Of a stretch of DNA of 57,239 bases, positions 25,817 to 35,171 are shown piece after piece. Within the stretch, counting starts at the first letter, position 1, and every line of letters begins with the position of its first letter. The notes below the pieces were generated by a model. That model searched no databases. It was given only the letters and a program-made list of their open reading frames with translations, and was not told the origin of the DNA. The DNA is from Williamsia sp. (lineage in GTDB: Bacteria > Actinomycetota > Actinomycetes > Mycobacteriales > Mycobacteriaceae). The translations under genes and the position numbers were made by a program. Location of the stretch: NCBI RefSeq assembly GCF_016462415.1, contig NZ_JAEMTF010000015.1, positions 10,151 to 67,389 of the forward strand, given 5' to 3'.

Positions 25817-26323
25817 TCAGTCGTCGTCCCGGTCGTCGTCGGTGCCAGGACGCTCGACGGGATCGCGAAGGTAGGCGATCGCGGCGTCGATGATCGGCTC
25901 GGCGGCCTGTGGTGAGGCGTAGGCCAGCCGGCCGGCCAACGATTCGAGCTCGTCGACCGCGAAACCGATGCGGCGCAGCGCATCCGGGTCCCCTGAATCG
26001 GAGGCGGCGGCGATCAGACGGTCGTCGAGTGCGAACACCTCGTCGTCGAGTCGGTTCAGCGCAGCCGACACCACCGGCGTCGACCTCAGAGTCGGGTTCT
26101 CGTGCACCGTGGCGATCGCATAGCGGATCCGGCGATGCTCGACAGCCTCCGGAGCGTCGGCGGTCGCCCAGTGGGCGGGTGCACGGCCGGCGCGGCCGGG
26201 AACCAGATCGGTGGAACGGGCGAAGCGCCGGACACGCAGCGTCGAATCGACGGCGAACCACGCCCCGCCGAGGAGAACGAAGACGGCCAGCACCGCGGTC
26301 ACCACGATGATCAGTGTCCCCAT
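25817..26323 (-). CDS. single-pass membrane protein of unknown function
   Basis: The start is the ATG giving M-G-T-L-I-I-V; 168 residues. Residues 3-24 form one strongly hydrophobic segment (V-V-T-A-V-L-A-V-F-V-L-L-G-G-A), after which the chain is soluble, helical and acidic, ending in P-G-T-D-D-D-R-D-D-D. R-R-I-R-Y-A-I-A-T-V and R-L-D-D-E-V-F-A-L-D-D-R look like helical interaction surfaces. The membrane orientation is probably N-out with a cytosolic C-terminal domain. I recognise no family. It is divergent from the KstR-site operon. Confidence 0.7.
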   Translation of the reverse strand: MGTLIIVVTAVLAVFVLLGGAWFAVDSTLRVRRFARSTDLVPGRAGRAPAHWATADAPEAVEHRRIRYAIATVHENPTLRSTPVVSAALNRLDDEVFALDDRLIAAASDSGDPDALRRIGFAVDELESLAGRLAYASPQAAEPIIDAAIAYLRDPVERPGTDDDRDDD

Positions 26324-26469
26324 GCGTCTGCGTCTCCCCTGTGTCGTGTCGGTTCTGTTCCCACCGCACAACTGTGTCGAAGTCCGGACACGAAACACAA
26401 ACGGATCGCGCGCGATGAGACCTCGGTCGACGACCTCGCAGCCTCGACTCGACGGATCGGCCACCGAAC

Positions 26470-26483
26470 TAGAACGTGTTCTA
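26470..26483. promoter_or_regulatory. KstR-type operator
   Basis: TAGAACGTGTTCTA is a perfect 6+2+6 palindrome that matches the established KstR consensus TnnAACnnGTTnnA of mycobacteria and relatives at every fixed position. It ends 14 bases before the ATG at 26498 and overlaps a TATACA -10-like element at 26482-26487, so a bound repressor should block transcription of the two downstream genes. KstR itself is not encoded in this window. Confidence 0.72.
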
Positions 26484-26497
26484 TACAGTTTTCCGAC

Positions 26498-27595
26498 ATG
26501 AGCTCCGAACAGCCGATCCCGACCGTGGTCTGGGGCACGGGGAACGTGGGACGCGCGTCCATACGGGCGGTCGACGCGCATCCGCACCTCGAACTCACCG
26601 GGGTGATCGTGCACGATCCCGCCAAGGTAGGCCGCGACGCCGGCGAGCTCGCAGATCTGGGGCGCTCACTCGGCGTCATCGCGACCGACGACGCGGCCGC
26701 CCCGCTCGGGACCGCCGCGGCGGTGGTCTACGCGGCCTCGGGTGACATTCGCCCCGACGACGCGCTCGCCGACATCGTCGGCGCACTGCGCCGCGGTCTC
26801 ATCGTCGTCACACCGTCGCTCTACGCCCTCTACGACCCGGCGTCGGCGCCGCCGGAGATGCGCGATCCGGTCGATGCGGCGATCACCGCGGGCGGCGGGA
26901 GCCTGTTCGTCTCCGGCGTCGACCCCGGGTGGGGCAACGACATCCTGCCCGTCCTCGCCACCGGCCTCGCCTCGAGCATCGACGAGGTCCGCTGCCAGGA
27001 GATCTTCGACTACACCACGTACGACCAGCCGGATTCGGTCCGGTATCTCATCGGTATGGGGCAGCCGATGGACTACGAACCGCCGATGGTGGCGGCCACG
27101 GTTCCGACGATGGTGTGGGGCGGTCAGATCCGCCTGATCGCTCGGGCGCTCGGCGTAGAGATCGACGAGATCCGCGAGACCCTCGATCGCCGCGCGCTCG
27201 ACGACACCATCGAGACGGCCCGCATGGGCACTTTCGAACGGGGTACCCAGGGCGCGGTGCGATTCGAGGTGCAGGGGATCGTCGATGGCGACCCGCTGAT
27301 CGTCATCGAACACGTCACCCGTATCCATCCGTCCTGCGCCCCGGACTGGCCCACTCCGCCGGACGGCGGCGACGGTGCGCACATCGTGATCATCGAGGGC
27401 CGTCCCAGGATCGTGATCACCGTCGAGGCGACCGACGAGAACGGCAACCGCGCGGCCGGCGGGAACGCGACCGCGGTCGGACGTCTGGTCAACGCACTGC
27501 CGTGGTTACGTGACGCGCCGTCCGGTCTGTACGACGCCCTCGACATACCGCTGTCCCCGGCGGTCGGGAAACTCTCACGGAAGGCACCGGCATGA
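26498..27595 (+). CDS. DapB-like NAD(P)-dependent dehydrogenase
   Basis: A 365-residue protein. The N-terminus V-V-W-G-T-G-N-V-G-R-A-S-I-R is a dinucleotide-binding fold as in dihydrodipicolinate reductase and 2,4-diaminopentanoate dehydrogenase. G-V-I-V-H-D-P-A-K-V-G-R-D-A follows, and S-G-V-D-P-G-W-G-N-D near residue 145 is typical of the actinobacterial group. Database entries for such proteins use names from dihydrodipicolinate reductase to amine dehydrogenase; no substrate is established. It is not the lysine-pathway DapB, which is shorter. The KstR-type site upstream suggests sterol-linked control. Its stop overlaps the next start (ATGA). Confidence 0.88.
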   Translation: MSSEQPIPTVVWGTGNVGRASIRAVDAHPHLELTGVIVHDPAKVGRDAGELADLGRSLGVIATDDAAAPLGTAAAVVYAASGDIRPDDALADIVGALRRGLIVVTPSLYALYDPASAPPEMRDPVDAAITAGGGSLFVSGVDPGWGNDILPVLATGLASSIDEVRCQEIFDYTTYDQPDSVRYLIGMGQPMDYEPPMVAATVPTMVWGGQIRLIARALGVEIDEIRETLDRRALDDTIETARMGTFERGTQGAVRFEVQGIVDGDPLIVIEHVTRIHPSCAPDWPTPPDGGDGAHIVIIEGRPRIVITVEATDENGNRAAGGNATAVGRLVNALPWLRDAPSGLYDALDIPLSPAVGKLSRKAPA

Positions 27596-28071
27596 TCGTC
27601 GACGTACCCGACGGCAAGGACCCCATCACCTACGTGTGGGGGGAGATGGTGCCCGGTATCGGTCCGGCTGCCGCGAATCTGTCGATGAAGGTCTACTCGG
27701 ACTCGACGCTGGGTCTCAGGGAGTTCGAGGCCGCACGACTGCGCATCGCGCAGATCAACGGGTGCGTCTTCTGCCAGGACTGGCGCACCGAGCGCGACGG
27801 CTGCACGGTCGAGGCCGGCTTCGATCGGTCGGTGGCGCAGTGGCGGACCACCGATGCCTTCGACACCCGGACGCGTCTGGCCGCGGAGTACGCCGAGCGG
27901 TACGCGACCGACCACCACAACATCGACGACGACTTCTGGACGCGGATGAGGGCGCACTACTCCCAGAACGAGATCGTCGAGCTGAGCATGTGCCTCGGTT
28001 CCTGGCTGGCGTTCGGCCGACTCAACCGGGTCCTGGGGCTCGACACCGCGTGCGTCCTGCCGACGCACTAG
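27592..28071 (+). CDS. carboxymuconolactone decarboxylase/AhpD-like protein
   Basis: A 159-residue helical protein whose ATG overlaps the upstream stop by four bases. R-I-A-Q-I-N-G-C-V-F-C-Q-D-W near residue 55 carries the CxxC pair, and the preceding F-E-A-A-R-L and following R-T-R-L-A-A-E-Y-A-E fit the AhpD-like core. Family members are either lactone decarboxylases or thiol peroxidase partners; the CxxC with nearby acidic and His residues favours peroxidase-like or redox chemistry. N-E-I-V-E-L-S-M-C-L-G-S-W closes the fold. It probably acts with the DapB-like enzyme in one pathway. Confidence 0.9.
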   Translation: MIVDVPDGKDPITYVWGEMVPGIGPAAANLSMKVYSDSTLGLREFEAARLRIAQINGCVFCQDWRTERDGCTVEAGFDRSVAQWRTTDAFDTRTRLAAEYAERYATDHHNIDDDFWTRMRAHYSQNEIVELSMCLGSWLAFGRLNRVLGLDTACVLPTH

Positions 28072-28075
28072 ACGC

Positions 28076-28477
28076 CTACCGCCCGAGCAGCTCCGGCAGG
28101 CGCCGCTGGATGCGCTTGGCGGTGATCAACCGCGCCGAGAACGCGACCGCGAGCGATGCGATCAACAGTGCGGCGCTGACGATCCAGGTGTCGGTGTAGC
28201 CGGTGCCGCGGCCGACCGCGTTGCCGCTGAACCCCAGCGTGATGCCGCTGACGACCGCCGAGGCGAAGGCCGGGTAGGACGCTCGGTTCTCCAGACGGTG
28301 TTTCCAGTCGACGGCGTCACGGCGCAATTGCGCCGTCGATTCCCTGGGGTCGTGGCGAGCCGCCTCGATGGCCAGTTCCAGATCTGGATCGTGTCCGGCC
28401 CGCCAGGCCCGTACCAGCGACCAGATCCATCCGCCGACCACGACCGAGTCGCCGACAGCAAAGAACACGGTGCTCAT
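28076..28477 (-). CDS. small membrane protein of unknown function
   Basis: The start chosen is the ATG giving M-S-T-V-F-F-A; 133 residues (an in-frame start three codons earlier exists). There are about three hydrophobic segments: residues 3-20, 70-88 (F-A-S-A-V-V-S-G-I-T-L-G-F) and 98-118 (T-W-I-V-S-A-A-L-L-I-A-S-L). A charged, helical loop (D-P-D-L-E-L-A-I-E-A-A-R-H-D) separates the first two. No family is recognised. It lies between the decarboxylase-like gene and the nitrate reductase and is 39 bases after the latter's stop, so it may be expressed with it. Confidence 0.7.
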   Translation of the reverse strand: MSTVFFAVGDSVVVGGWIWSLVRAWRAGHDPDLELAIEAARHDPRESTAQLRRDAVDWKHRLENRASYPAFASAVVSGITLGFSGNAVGRGTGYTDTWIVSAALLIASLAVAFSARLITAKRIQRRLPELLGR

Positions 28478-28525
28478 CACTGTCACCGGTCCAGGCTAGC
28501 CGTCGCCACGGCCGTGACGGACCGT

Positions 28526-31500
28526 TCAGTACACGTCGCGCAGATACCGTTTGTCCGCCGCGAGCGCCTTGACGTATGCGTCGGCACTGCTCGGGGCGAG
28601 CTTGCCGAACTGTGCGACCACTCCCTTGAGGGCTGCGTCGACATCCTTGGCCATCCGGGTGGCGTCCCCGCAGACGTAGAACGACGCCCCGCGGTTGAGC
28701 CACTCCCACAGTTCGGCGCCGTGCTCGCGCATCCGATCCTGCACGTAGACCTTCTCGGACTGGTCGCGGGAGAAGGCCACGTCCAGTCGCGTCAGATGGC
28801 CGTCGTCGAGCAGGTCCTCGAGTTCGTCGCGGTAGTAGAAGTCGCTGCTGACGTGCTGTTCACCGAAGAACAGCCAGTTCGGGCCCGTGTGGCCCAGCGC
28901 CCGGCGTTCGTGCAGGAACGCGCGGAACGGTGCGACGCCTGTCCCGGGCCCGACCATGATCATCGGCGTCTCCGGGTCGGTGGGCGGGCGGAAATGCGTC
29001 GACCGCTGCACGAAGATGCCTATGTCGTCACCGTCGGCGTGGTCGGCGAGATAGGTCGAGCACACTCCGCGGCGGGCCACGCCGTGCACGTTGTAGCGCA
29101 CCGCGGCGACCGTCAGTTGCACCTCGTCGGGGCTCTCCCTGGGACTCGAGGAGATGGAGTAGAGACGCGGTTGCATGGGTTTGAGCACCCGCAGCCATTC
29201 GTCGACCGAGGCGTGCACGGGGTGCATCCCGAGCAGATCGACCGACTGCCGTCCCCAGGTCCAGTCGGCGAGGGTCTCGCGGTTCTCCGGCAGCATCATG
29301 GCCTCGAGATCGACGTCGGCGGTGCGCTTGACGACGAACCGCAACAGGTCCGGCGTGATCCGCGCGATCTCGAGGTCATCGCGCAACGCCTGGCGCAGCG
29401 GCCGCGCGCCCCTGTCGCCGATCTCGACGACGGTGTCGCCGTCGAGTCGCGTGACGTCGAGCCATTCGTCGATCAGGTGCGGGCTGTTGCGCGGCCACAC
29501 CCCCAACGCGTCTCCGGCGGAATAGGTGAGCGTGTTCTCCGGCAGGTGGAAGCCGAACTGTCGGACGTCCTTGCTCGACCCGGCCGCGTTGAGGGGGGTG
29601 TTACGCACGAGAGAGGTGATCAGCGGGGACTTCTTGCCGTACTCCACGCTCGTGGCCGGCGTGCGGTCGACGACCCGGGTGGCGCCCTTGACCTGTTGGT
29701 CGGTCTGCGCACCCGCCGCTCCGTCACCGAGGTGTGCGGCGACGGTGTCGAGCCAGGCGTTGGCGGTCTCCTCGTAGTCCGGTTCGCAGTCGGCGCGGTC
29801 GATGATGCGGTCGGCGCCGAGTTCGGCCATACGCTCGTCGAGTTTGCGGCCGTGCCCGCAGAAGTCGGCGTAATTGGAGTCGCCGAACGCCAGCACGGAG
29901 AACCGCACGCCGGTCAGGGGCGGGGCGTCCGACGAGCTGACGTGTTCCCAGAACCCGCCGCCGTTGTCCGGGGCGTCGCCGTCGCCGGTCGTGCTCGTGA
30001 TCAGCAGGGCGGCATCGTGTTCGGCGAGCTCGGTGACCGGGAAATCGTCCATCGTGTGCATCGACACCCCGACGCCGGTGGACCGCAGACGTGCGGCGGC
30101 CGCTTCCGCGAACTCCTCCGCGGTGCCGGTCTGCGACGCACACAGGACCACCGCGGTCCGGGTGGCGGACTCGGAATCGCCGCCGATTGCCGGCGTTGCA
30201 CCGTCCGCGCCGTCGACGTCGGTGCGGGCGAACATCCCGGCCAGGATCCCGTCGACCCAGGCGCGTGCCTCCGGTCGCAGGGGCGCCGTCGTGGGCACCG
30301 TCGGGACGCCGCTGATCCCCTCGACCGCGGCCGCACGCAGACCGGTGACGAGCCCGGCGACCCAGTGCCGTTCGGTGCCGGTCAGCTCCACCGTCGGTAC
30401 GTGCACACCCAGCGCACCGGCGAGTGCATCGAACCGGTCGGGCGTCCCGGTCAGAGCGGGCGGTCCACCGGCGTCGACGTCGGAGTCGATGTCGACGCCT
30501 TCGGCCGCGATGCGCACCAATTGCACGGCGCACGCCTTGAACTCCGGCTGCTGTGAATCCGGGTCGACGGCGTCGTTGGTCACGGCGTTGATCGCGAGGT
30601 CGGTGCCGAACACGTCGTTCCAGTGGAACGGGGCGAAACAGTTGCCGCGTCGGACCCGATCACTGAGCGCGGCGGGCAGGACGGCGCGGCCGCGACGGGA
30701 GGCGATCTCCACACGGTCGCCGGCCGCGATACCGCGTTCCGCGGCGTCGTCGGGGTGGATCTCGACGAAGGGCCCGGGGTTGAGTCTCGTCAGTTTCGCC
30801 ACCTTCCCCGTCTTGGTCATCGTGTGCCACTGATGCGGGAGACGGCCGGTGTTGAGCACGTACGGGAAGTCGTCGTCGGGCATCTCGGCGGGCGCCATGG
30901 CCGGTCGGGCGAGGAACTGCGCGCGCCCGGTCGGGGTGGGAAACGACAACCGCGGGGTCGAGCCGTCATCGGCGACCCGCAGGGTCTGGCTCACGCCGTC
31001 GTTGAGATAGCGGATCGGGTGCCGGGTGCTCTCGGCGTCGGGCGGGCAGGGCCACTGGATCGCGTTCTGCCGCAGCCGTTCGTAGGTGATACCGCGCAGG
31101 TCGTATCCGGTGCGGGGATTGGCGAACTCGGTGATCTCGGTGAAGATCTCTTCGGCGCAGCTGTAGTCGAACGCCTCGCCGTAACCGAGTTCACGGGCCA
31201 TCGCGGCGATGATCTGCCAGTCCGGCATCGCCTCGCCGGGGGCGGCGACCGCCGGTTGGCACAGCGTCACCGTACGTTCGGAATTGACCATCACGCCGTC
31301 GAACTCGGTCCACAGCGCGGCGGGCAGCACGACGTCGGCGTACCCGTTGGTCTCGGTCTCGGCGAAGGCGTCCTGGGTGATCACCAGTTCGGCCCGCTCC
31401 AGGCCGGCGATCACGGTGGATCGATTCGCCACGCTGGCAACAGGATTTGTGCAGATGATCCAGCACGCCCTGATCTCTCCGTCGGCCATGCGGGAGAACA

Positions 31501-32659
31501 TGTCGACGGTTCCGCCCCCGACGTCGGTGCGAATCGTCCCCGGGGTCAGCCCCCACTTCTGCTCGACGAAGGACCGATCTGCGTCGACGGTGGCCGCACG
31601 TTGCCCGGGCAGACCCGGGCCCATGTACCCCATCTCGCGACCACCCATCGCGTTCGGCTGGCCGGTGAGCGAGAACGGGCCGCTGCCGGTCCGGCAGATG
31701 GCGCCGGTCGCCAGATGCAGATTGCACAGCGCGTTGGTGTTCCAGGTGCCGTGTGTGGACTGGTTCAGCCCCATCGTCCAGCAACTCATCCAGTTGTCGG
31801 CCTCGCCGATCCACCGCGCCGCGGTCCGCAGATCGGCCTCGGCGATCCCGCACCTCGTGCTCACCTCGGCCGGTGTGTAGTCGGCGAGGAACGCCGGCAT
31901 CTCTTCCCAGCCGTCGGTGAACCGCTCGATGAAGTCGGTGTCGATGCGATCCTCGGCCACGAGAAGATGCAGGATCCCGTTCATCAGCCAGAGGTCGGTC
32001 CCGGGCACGATCTGCAGGAAGAGGTCCGCCTTGTCGGCGGTGGCGGTGCGGCGTGGATCGACGACGACGAGCTTTGCGCCCTGCTTGACGCGGTCGAGCA
32101 TCCGCAGATGCAGGATCGGATGACAGTCGGCCATGTTGGCGCCGGTCACGAAGAAGACGTCGGCGTGCTCGAAGTCCTCGTAGGACCCGGGAGGCCCGTC
32201 GGCACCGAGCGATAGTTTGTACCCGGTCCCCGCGCTCGCCATGCACAGGCGCGAGTTCGACTCGATCTGGTTGGTCCCGATGAAACCCTTGGCGAGCTTG
32301 TTCGCGAGGTACTGCGCCTCCATCGACATCTGGCCGGACACGTAGAGCGCGACCGCGTCGGGACCGTGATCGTCGATGATGGCGCGCAGGCGGTGTGCGG
32401 TGGCGCGAATGGTGGCGGCGGTGTCGGCGCGCTCGAGGGGTGCGCCTCGGTCGGTGCGGGTGCGGGCCGAGTCGAGTCGCCCCGGAGCCGCCAGCATGTC
32501 CGCGGTCGTGCTCCCCTTCGTGCACAGACGGCCGAAGTTGCTCGGGTGGTCCTGATCGCCGACGGTCTTGACGATGGCGGGTGCACCGGACGGCGCCGAG
32601 TCGATCTGCAACACCATGCCGCAGCCCACGCCGCAGTACGCGCACACCGATCTGACCAT
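28526..32659 (-). CDS. assimilatory nitrate reductase fused to a sulfite-reductase-type flavoprotein module
   Basis: The start is the ATG giving [10 protein letters not shown]; 1377 residues. Residues 1-680 form the molybdopterin oxidoreductase: a 4Fe-4S site C-A-Y-C-G-V-G-C ... L-C-T-K-G-S, the Mo-bis-MGD core, and a cofactor-binding C-terminal domain near 593-680. After a 150-residue linker comes a flavodoxin domain ([10 protein letters not shown] near 831), then the FAD domain (Y-S-I-S-S-S-P near 1165) and NADPH domain (G-P-G-T-G-V-A-P-F near 1235). One polypeptide can thus move electrons from NADPH through FAD, FMN and FeS to Mo and reduce nitrate to nitrite. Nitrite reductase is not in the window. 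Confidence 0.95.
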   Translation of the reverse strand: MVRSVCAYCGVGCGMVLQIDSAPSGAPAIVKTVGDQDHPSNFGRLCTKGSTTADMLAAPGRLDSARTRTDRGAPLERADTAATIRATAHRLRAIIDDHGPDAVALYVSGQMSMEAQYLANKLAKGFIGTNQIESNSRLCMASAGTGYKLSLGADGPPGSYEDFEHADVFFVTGANMADCHPILHLRMLDRVKQGAKLVVVDPRRTATADKADLFLQIVPGTDLWLMNGILHLLVAEDRIDTDFIERFTDGWEEMPAFLADYTPAEVSTRCGIAEADLRTAARWIGEADNWMSCWTMGLNQSTHGTWNTNALCNLHLATGAICRTGSGPFSLTGQPNAMGGREMGYMGPGLPGQRAATVDADRSFVEQKWGLTPGTIRTDVGGGTVDMFSRMADGEIRACWIICTNPVASVANRSTVIAGLERAELVITQDAFAETETNGYADVVLPAALWTEFDGVMVNSERTVTLCQPAVAAPGEAMPDWQIIAAMARELGYGEAFDYSCAEEIFTEITEFANPRTGYDLRGITYERLRQNAIQWPCPPDAESTRHPIRYLNDGVSQTLRVADDGSTPRLSFPTPTGRAQFLARPAMAPAEMPDDDFPYVLNTGRLPHQWHTMTKTGKVAKLTRLNPGPFVEIHPDDAAERGIAAGDRVEIASRRGRAVLPAALSDRVRRGNCFAPFHWNDVFGTDLAINAVTNDAVDPDSQQPEFKACAVQLVRIAAEGVDIDSDVDAGGPPALTGTPDRFDALAGALGVHVPTVELTGTERHWVAGLVTGLRAAAVEGISGVPTVPTTAPLRPEARAWVDGILAGMFARTDVDGADGATPAIGGDSESATRTAVVLCASQTGTAEEFAEAAAARLRSTGVGVSMHTMDDFPVTELAEHDAALLITSTTGDGDAPDNGGGFWEHVSSSDAPPLTGVRFSVLAFGDSNYADFCGHGRKLDERMAELGADRIIDRADCEPDYEETANAWLDTVAAHLGDGAAGAQTDQQVKGATRVVDRTPATSVEYGKKSPLITSLVRNTPLNAAGSSKDVRQFGFHLPENTLTYSAGDALGVWPRNSPHLIDEWLDVTRLDGDTVVEIGDRGARPLRQALRDDLEIARITPDLLRFVVKRTADVDLEAMMLPENRETLADWTWGRQSVDLLGMHPVHASVDEWLRVLKPMQPRLYSISSSPRESPDEVQLTVAAVRYNVHGVARRGVCSTYLADHADGDDIGIFVQRSTHFRPPTDPETPMIMVGPGTGVAPFRAFLHERRALGHTGPNWLFFGEQHVSSDFYYRDELEDLLDDGHLTRLDVAFSRDQSEKVYVQDRMREHGAELWEWLNRGASFYVCGDATRMAKDVDAALKGVVAQFGKLAPSSADAYVKALAADKRYLRDVY

Positions 32660-32828
32660 GCCCCCACTGTGTCGGGCCTGCGGATCTGAGCGATTACACG
32701 ACTGTGTGTCCGAGGTGACGATCTCCTCACCGACGGTGATCGCACGTCGTGAGACCGGTCCGCAGGAGTTGAACCCACTGAGAACGCAAATCTGTCGACG
32801 GGCCGATGTCGGAGCTAGGTTCGCCGCC

Positions 32829-33341
32829 ATGACCACTTCCACCACCTACCTGGGCGGCGTCATCGCCACGACCGCCGACGCCGTCGACACCGATCCGAAG
32901 AACGCACTCGCGGTGTTCCGCGGATCCGCCGTCGCCCACGATGCGGTCGCCAGCACGGTCACACTCGGCAAGTACAGCGTCGAGGTCGACGAGCCACCCG
33001 CCCTCGGCGGCGAGAACATTGCAGCCAACCCGGTCGAGTACTACCTGGCGTCGCTGTTGTCGTGCCAGGTCGTGACCTATCGGGTCTGGGCCGAGAAGCT
33101 GGGCATCACAGTCGAGGACATCTCTGCACGCGCCGAAGGCGACCTCGATGTCCGTGGGTTCTTCGGCTTCGACGAGGCCGTCCGCCCCGGCTTCGGCGAG
33201 GTGCGCGTCGTCGTCACCGTCACCGGCCCGGAGTCGGCCGATCGGTACCGGGAACTGCAGGACGCGGTCGACGCGCACTGCCCGGTCCTCGACCTCACCC
33301 GCAACCCGACGCCGATCCACACCTCCCTCGAGATCGGATAG
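32829..33341 (+). CDS. OsmC-family protein
   Basis: A 170-residue protein whose ATG lies at 32829. It has the two conserved cysteines of OsmC/Ohr proteins: one in [10 protein letters not shown] near residue 79 and one in D-A-H-C-P-V-L-D near 154, spaced as in hydroperoxide reductases. [11 protein letters not shown] is the family signature. OsmC proteins reduce organic peroxides with dithiol donors; the OsmC rather than Ohr subgroup is suggested by spacing. It is divergent from the nitrate reductase across a 169-base gap and is followed by the sulfhydrylase gene. Confidence 0.9.
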   Translation: MTTSTTYLGGVIATTADAVDTDPKNALAVFRGSAVAHDAVASTVTLGKYSVEVDEPPALGGENIAANPVEYYLASLLSCQVVTYRVWAEKLGITVEDISARAEGDLDVRGFFGFDEAVRPGFGEVRVVVTVTGPESADRYRELQDAVDAHCPVLDLTRNPTPIHTSLEIG

Positions 33342-33351
33342 TCTCGCGCGA

Positions 33352-34656
33352 GTGACCGAACACGAATTCGGGTTGCGCACGAAAGCGATTCACGCAGGTG
33401 CCCGACCCGATCCGCACACTGGTGCGCGCGCCGTCCCGATCTATCAGACGGCGAGTTACGTCTTCGCCGATGCCGCCGACGCGGGTGATCTCTTCGCCCT
33501 GCAGAAGTACGGCAACATCTACAGCCGCATCGGCAATCCCACCGTCGCCGCGTTCGAGGAGCGGATGGCCAGCCTCGAGGGTGGTATCGGCGCGGTGGCC
33601 ACCGCGAGCGGTCTGTCGGCGGAGTTCGCGGTGTTCGCGACCCTTGCGGGCGCGGGCGACCACATCGTCGCCGCGGCCGGACTCTACGGCGGAACGGTCA
33701 CCCAACTCGACGTCACCCTGCGGCGGTTCGGCGTCGAGACCACCTTCGTGGTCGGCACCGACCCGGCCGACTACGCCGCGGCCATCACCGAGTCGACCAA
33801 GCTGATCTACGCCGAGGTGATCAGCAACCCGTCCGGCGAGATCGCCGACCTCGAGGGGCTCGCCGCCGTCGCCCACGACCACGGGCTTCCCCTGGTTGTC
33901 GACTCCACCATGGCGACCCCGTGGCTGTGCCGCCCCCTGGAGTTCGGTGCCGATGTCGTCGTGCACTCGGCCACCAAGTTCCTCGGCGGTCACGGCACCA
34001 CCCTCGGCGGCGTCATCATCGAGTCCGGCCGGTTCGACTGGGGCTCGGGCCGTTTCCCCGCCATGACCGACCCGGTCGCGGCCTACGGCGGACTGAGCTG
34101 GTGGGGCAACTTCGGGGAGTACGGGTTCCTGACCAAGGTCCGTAGCGAACAGGTCCGCGACCTCGGTGCCAGCCTCGCGCCCACCTCGGCGTTCCAGCTG
34201 ATCCAGGGCATCGAGACGCTCCCCCAGCGGATGGACGCCCACATCGCCAACACTCGCGCTGTCGCGGAATGGCTCGATGCCGATCCTCGCGTCTCCTACG
34301 TGCGCTGGGCCGGTCTGCCGGACCACCCCCATGCGGCCCGTGCGGCGAAGTATCTCCCCGCCGGACCGGGCGCGGTGTTCGCGTTCGGCATCGAGGGCGG
34401 TCGCGCCGCCGGACAGAAGTTCGTCGAGAGTGTCCGGCTGGCCAGCCACGTCGCCAACATCGGGGACGTCCGCACCCTCGTCATCCACCCGGCGAGCACC
34501 ACCCACCGCCAGCTCACCGACGCCCAGCTCGACGGGGCCGGTGTGGGTCCCGAACTGATCCGTATCAGCGTCGGCATCGAGGACCCGGCCGACATCATCT
34601 GGGATCTCGATCAGGCCTTGACGCAGGCGACGTCGCAGTCGGAGGCCGACGCGTGA
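33352..34656 (+). CDS. O-acetylhomoserine sulfhydrylase (Cys/Met PLP family)
   Basis: The start is the GTG giving V-T-E-H-E-F-G; 434 residues. R-T-K-A-I-H-A-G-A-R-P-D-P and I-Y-Q-T-A-S-Y are N-terminal signatures, Y-S-R-I-G-N-P-T contacts PLP, and V-H-S-A-T-K-F-L-G-G-H-G carries the Schiff-base lysine. I-G-D-V-R-T-L-V-I-H-P-A-S-T-T-H is typical of the MetY/mycobacterial MetC group. The enzyme joins sulfide with O-acetylhomoserine to make homocysteine for methionine synthesis. It may not be the only copy, as no acetyltransferase (metX) is adjacent. Its stop overlaps the next gene by four bases. Confidence 0.93.
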   Translation: MTEHEFGLRTKAIHAGARPDPHTGARAVPIYQTASYVFADAADAGDLFALQKYGNIYSRIGNPTVAAFEERMASLEGGIGAVATASGLSAEFAVFATLAGAGDHIVAAAGLYGGTVTQLDVTLRRFGVETTFVVGTDPADYAAAITESTKLIYAEVISNPSGEIADLEGLAAVAHDHGLPLVVDSTMATPWLCRPLEFGADVVVHSATKFLGGHGTTLGGVIIESGRFDWGSGRFPAMTDPVAAYGGLSWWGNFGEYGFLTKVRSEQVRDLGASLAPTSAFQLIQGIETLPQRMDAHIANTRAVAEWLDADPRVSYVRWAGLPDHPHAARAAKYLPAGPGAVFAFGIEGGRAAGQKFVESVRLASHVANIGDVRTLVIHPASTTHRQLTDAQLDGAGVGPELIRISVGIEDPADIIWDLDQALTQATSQSEADA

Positions 34657-35144
34657 GCGCGCAGCGCACGTGGCAGGGGCCGTCCGCGCAACGCCGACGT
34701 GAACTGCTGCTCGAGACCAGGTCGATCGCGATCGTGGGTGCTTCGGCCAACCCGGCGCGGGCGAGCTACTTCGTCAACCGCTACCTGTCGTCGACCTCGG
34801 ACTACACCATCTATCTGGTCAACCCGACCATCGACGATGTGGACGGCACGCCGGTCTACCCGACGCTCGCCGATCTCCCCGAGACCCCCGACCTGGTCGA
34901 CGTGTTCCGCCGACACGACGACCTGCCCTCGGTGCTCGACGAGACCATCGCGGTCGGCGCCCGGGCGATCTGGTTGCAGCTGGGACTGTGGCACGAGGGC
35001 GTGGCGCACGACGCCGAGGAGGCGGGGCTGACGGTGGTGATGGACCGGTGCATCAAGATCGAGCACGCACGGTTCCACGGCGGGCTGCACCTCGCCGGTT
35101 TCGACACCGGCGTGATCGACTCGCGGCGCCGGACAGGTCTCTGA
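34653..35144 (+). CDS. CoA-binding domain protein (YccU-like)
   Basis: The start is the GTG overlapping the sulfhydrylase stop; 163 residues. It is a single Rossmann-type CoA-binding domain: S-I-A-I-V-G-A-S-A-N-P-A-R-A-S near residue 25, Y-L-V-N-P-T-I near 55, D-L-V-D-V-F-R-R near 80 and A-I-W-L-Q-L-G near 108, ending with D-R-C-I-K-I-E-H. Stand-alone proteins of this type have no assigned reaction. Coupling to O-acetylhomoserine sulfhydrylase recurs in actinobacteria and may indicate a link to CoA or acyl-CoA-dependent sulfur metabolism. Confidence 0.9.
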   Translation: MSAQRTWQGPSAQRRRELLLETRSIAIVGASANPARASYFVNRYLSSTSDYTIYLVNPTIDDVDGTPVYPTLADLPETPDLVDVFRRHDDLPSVLDETIAVGARAIWLQLGLWHEGVAHDAEEAGLTVVMDRCIKIEHARFHGGLHLAGFDTGVIDSRRRTGL

Positions 35145-35171
35145 CCGATCGGCGAATCGTCAGCTGCCAGT

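Noticed and set aside
28298-30556. Long plus-strand open frame (752 codons) opposite the nitrate reductase
   Set aside because: It is rich in Arg, Gly, His and Asp with no domain pattern, and the opposite strand has clear flavodoxin and FAD/NADPH motifs; it is an antisense shadow caused by high GC.
30623-32215. Plus-strand open frame (530 codons) opposite the molybdenum domain
   Set aside because: The reverse strand encodes the 4Fe-4S and molybdopterin motifs here; the plus frame lacks any recognisable domain or ribosome site.
32660-32828. Possible GlnR box between nitrate reductase and OsmC
   Set aside because: GAAC repeats and GATTACAC-like segments are present but no GTnAC-n6-GnAAC arrangement could be read with confidence.
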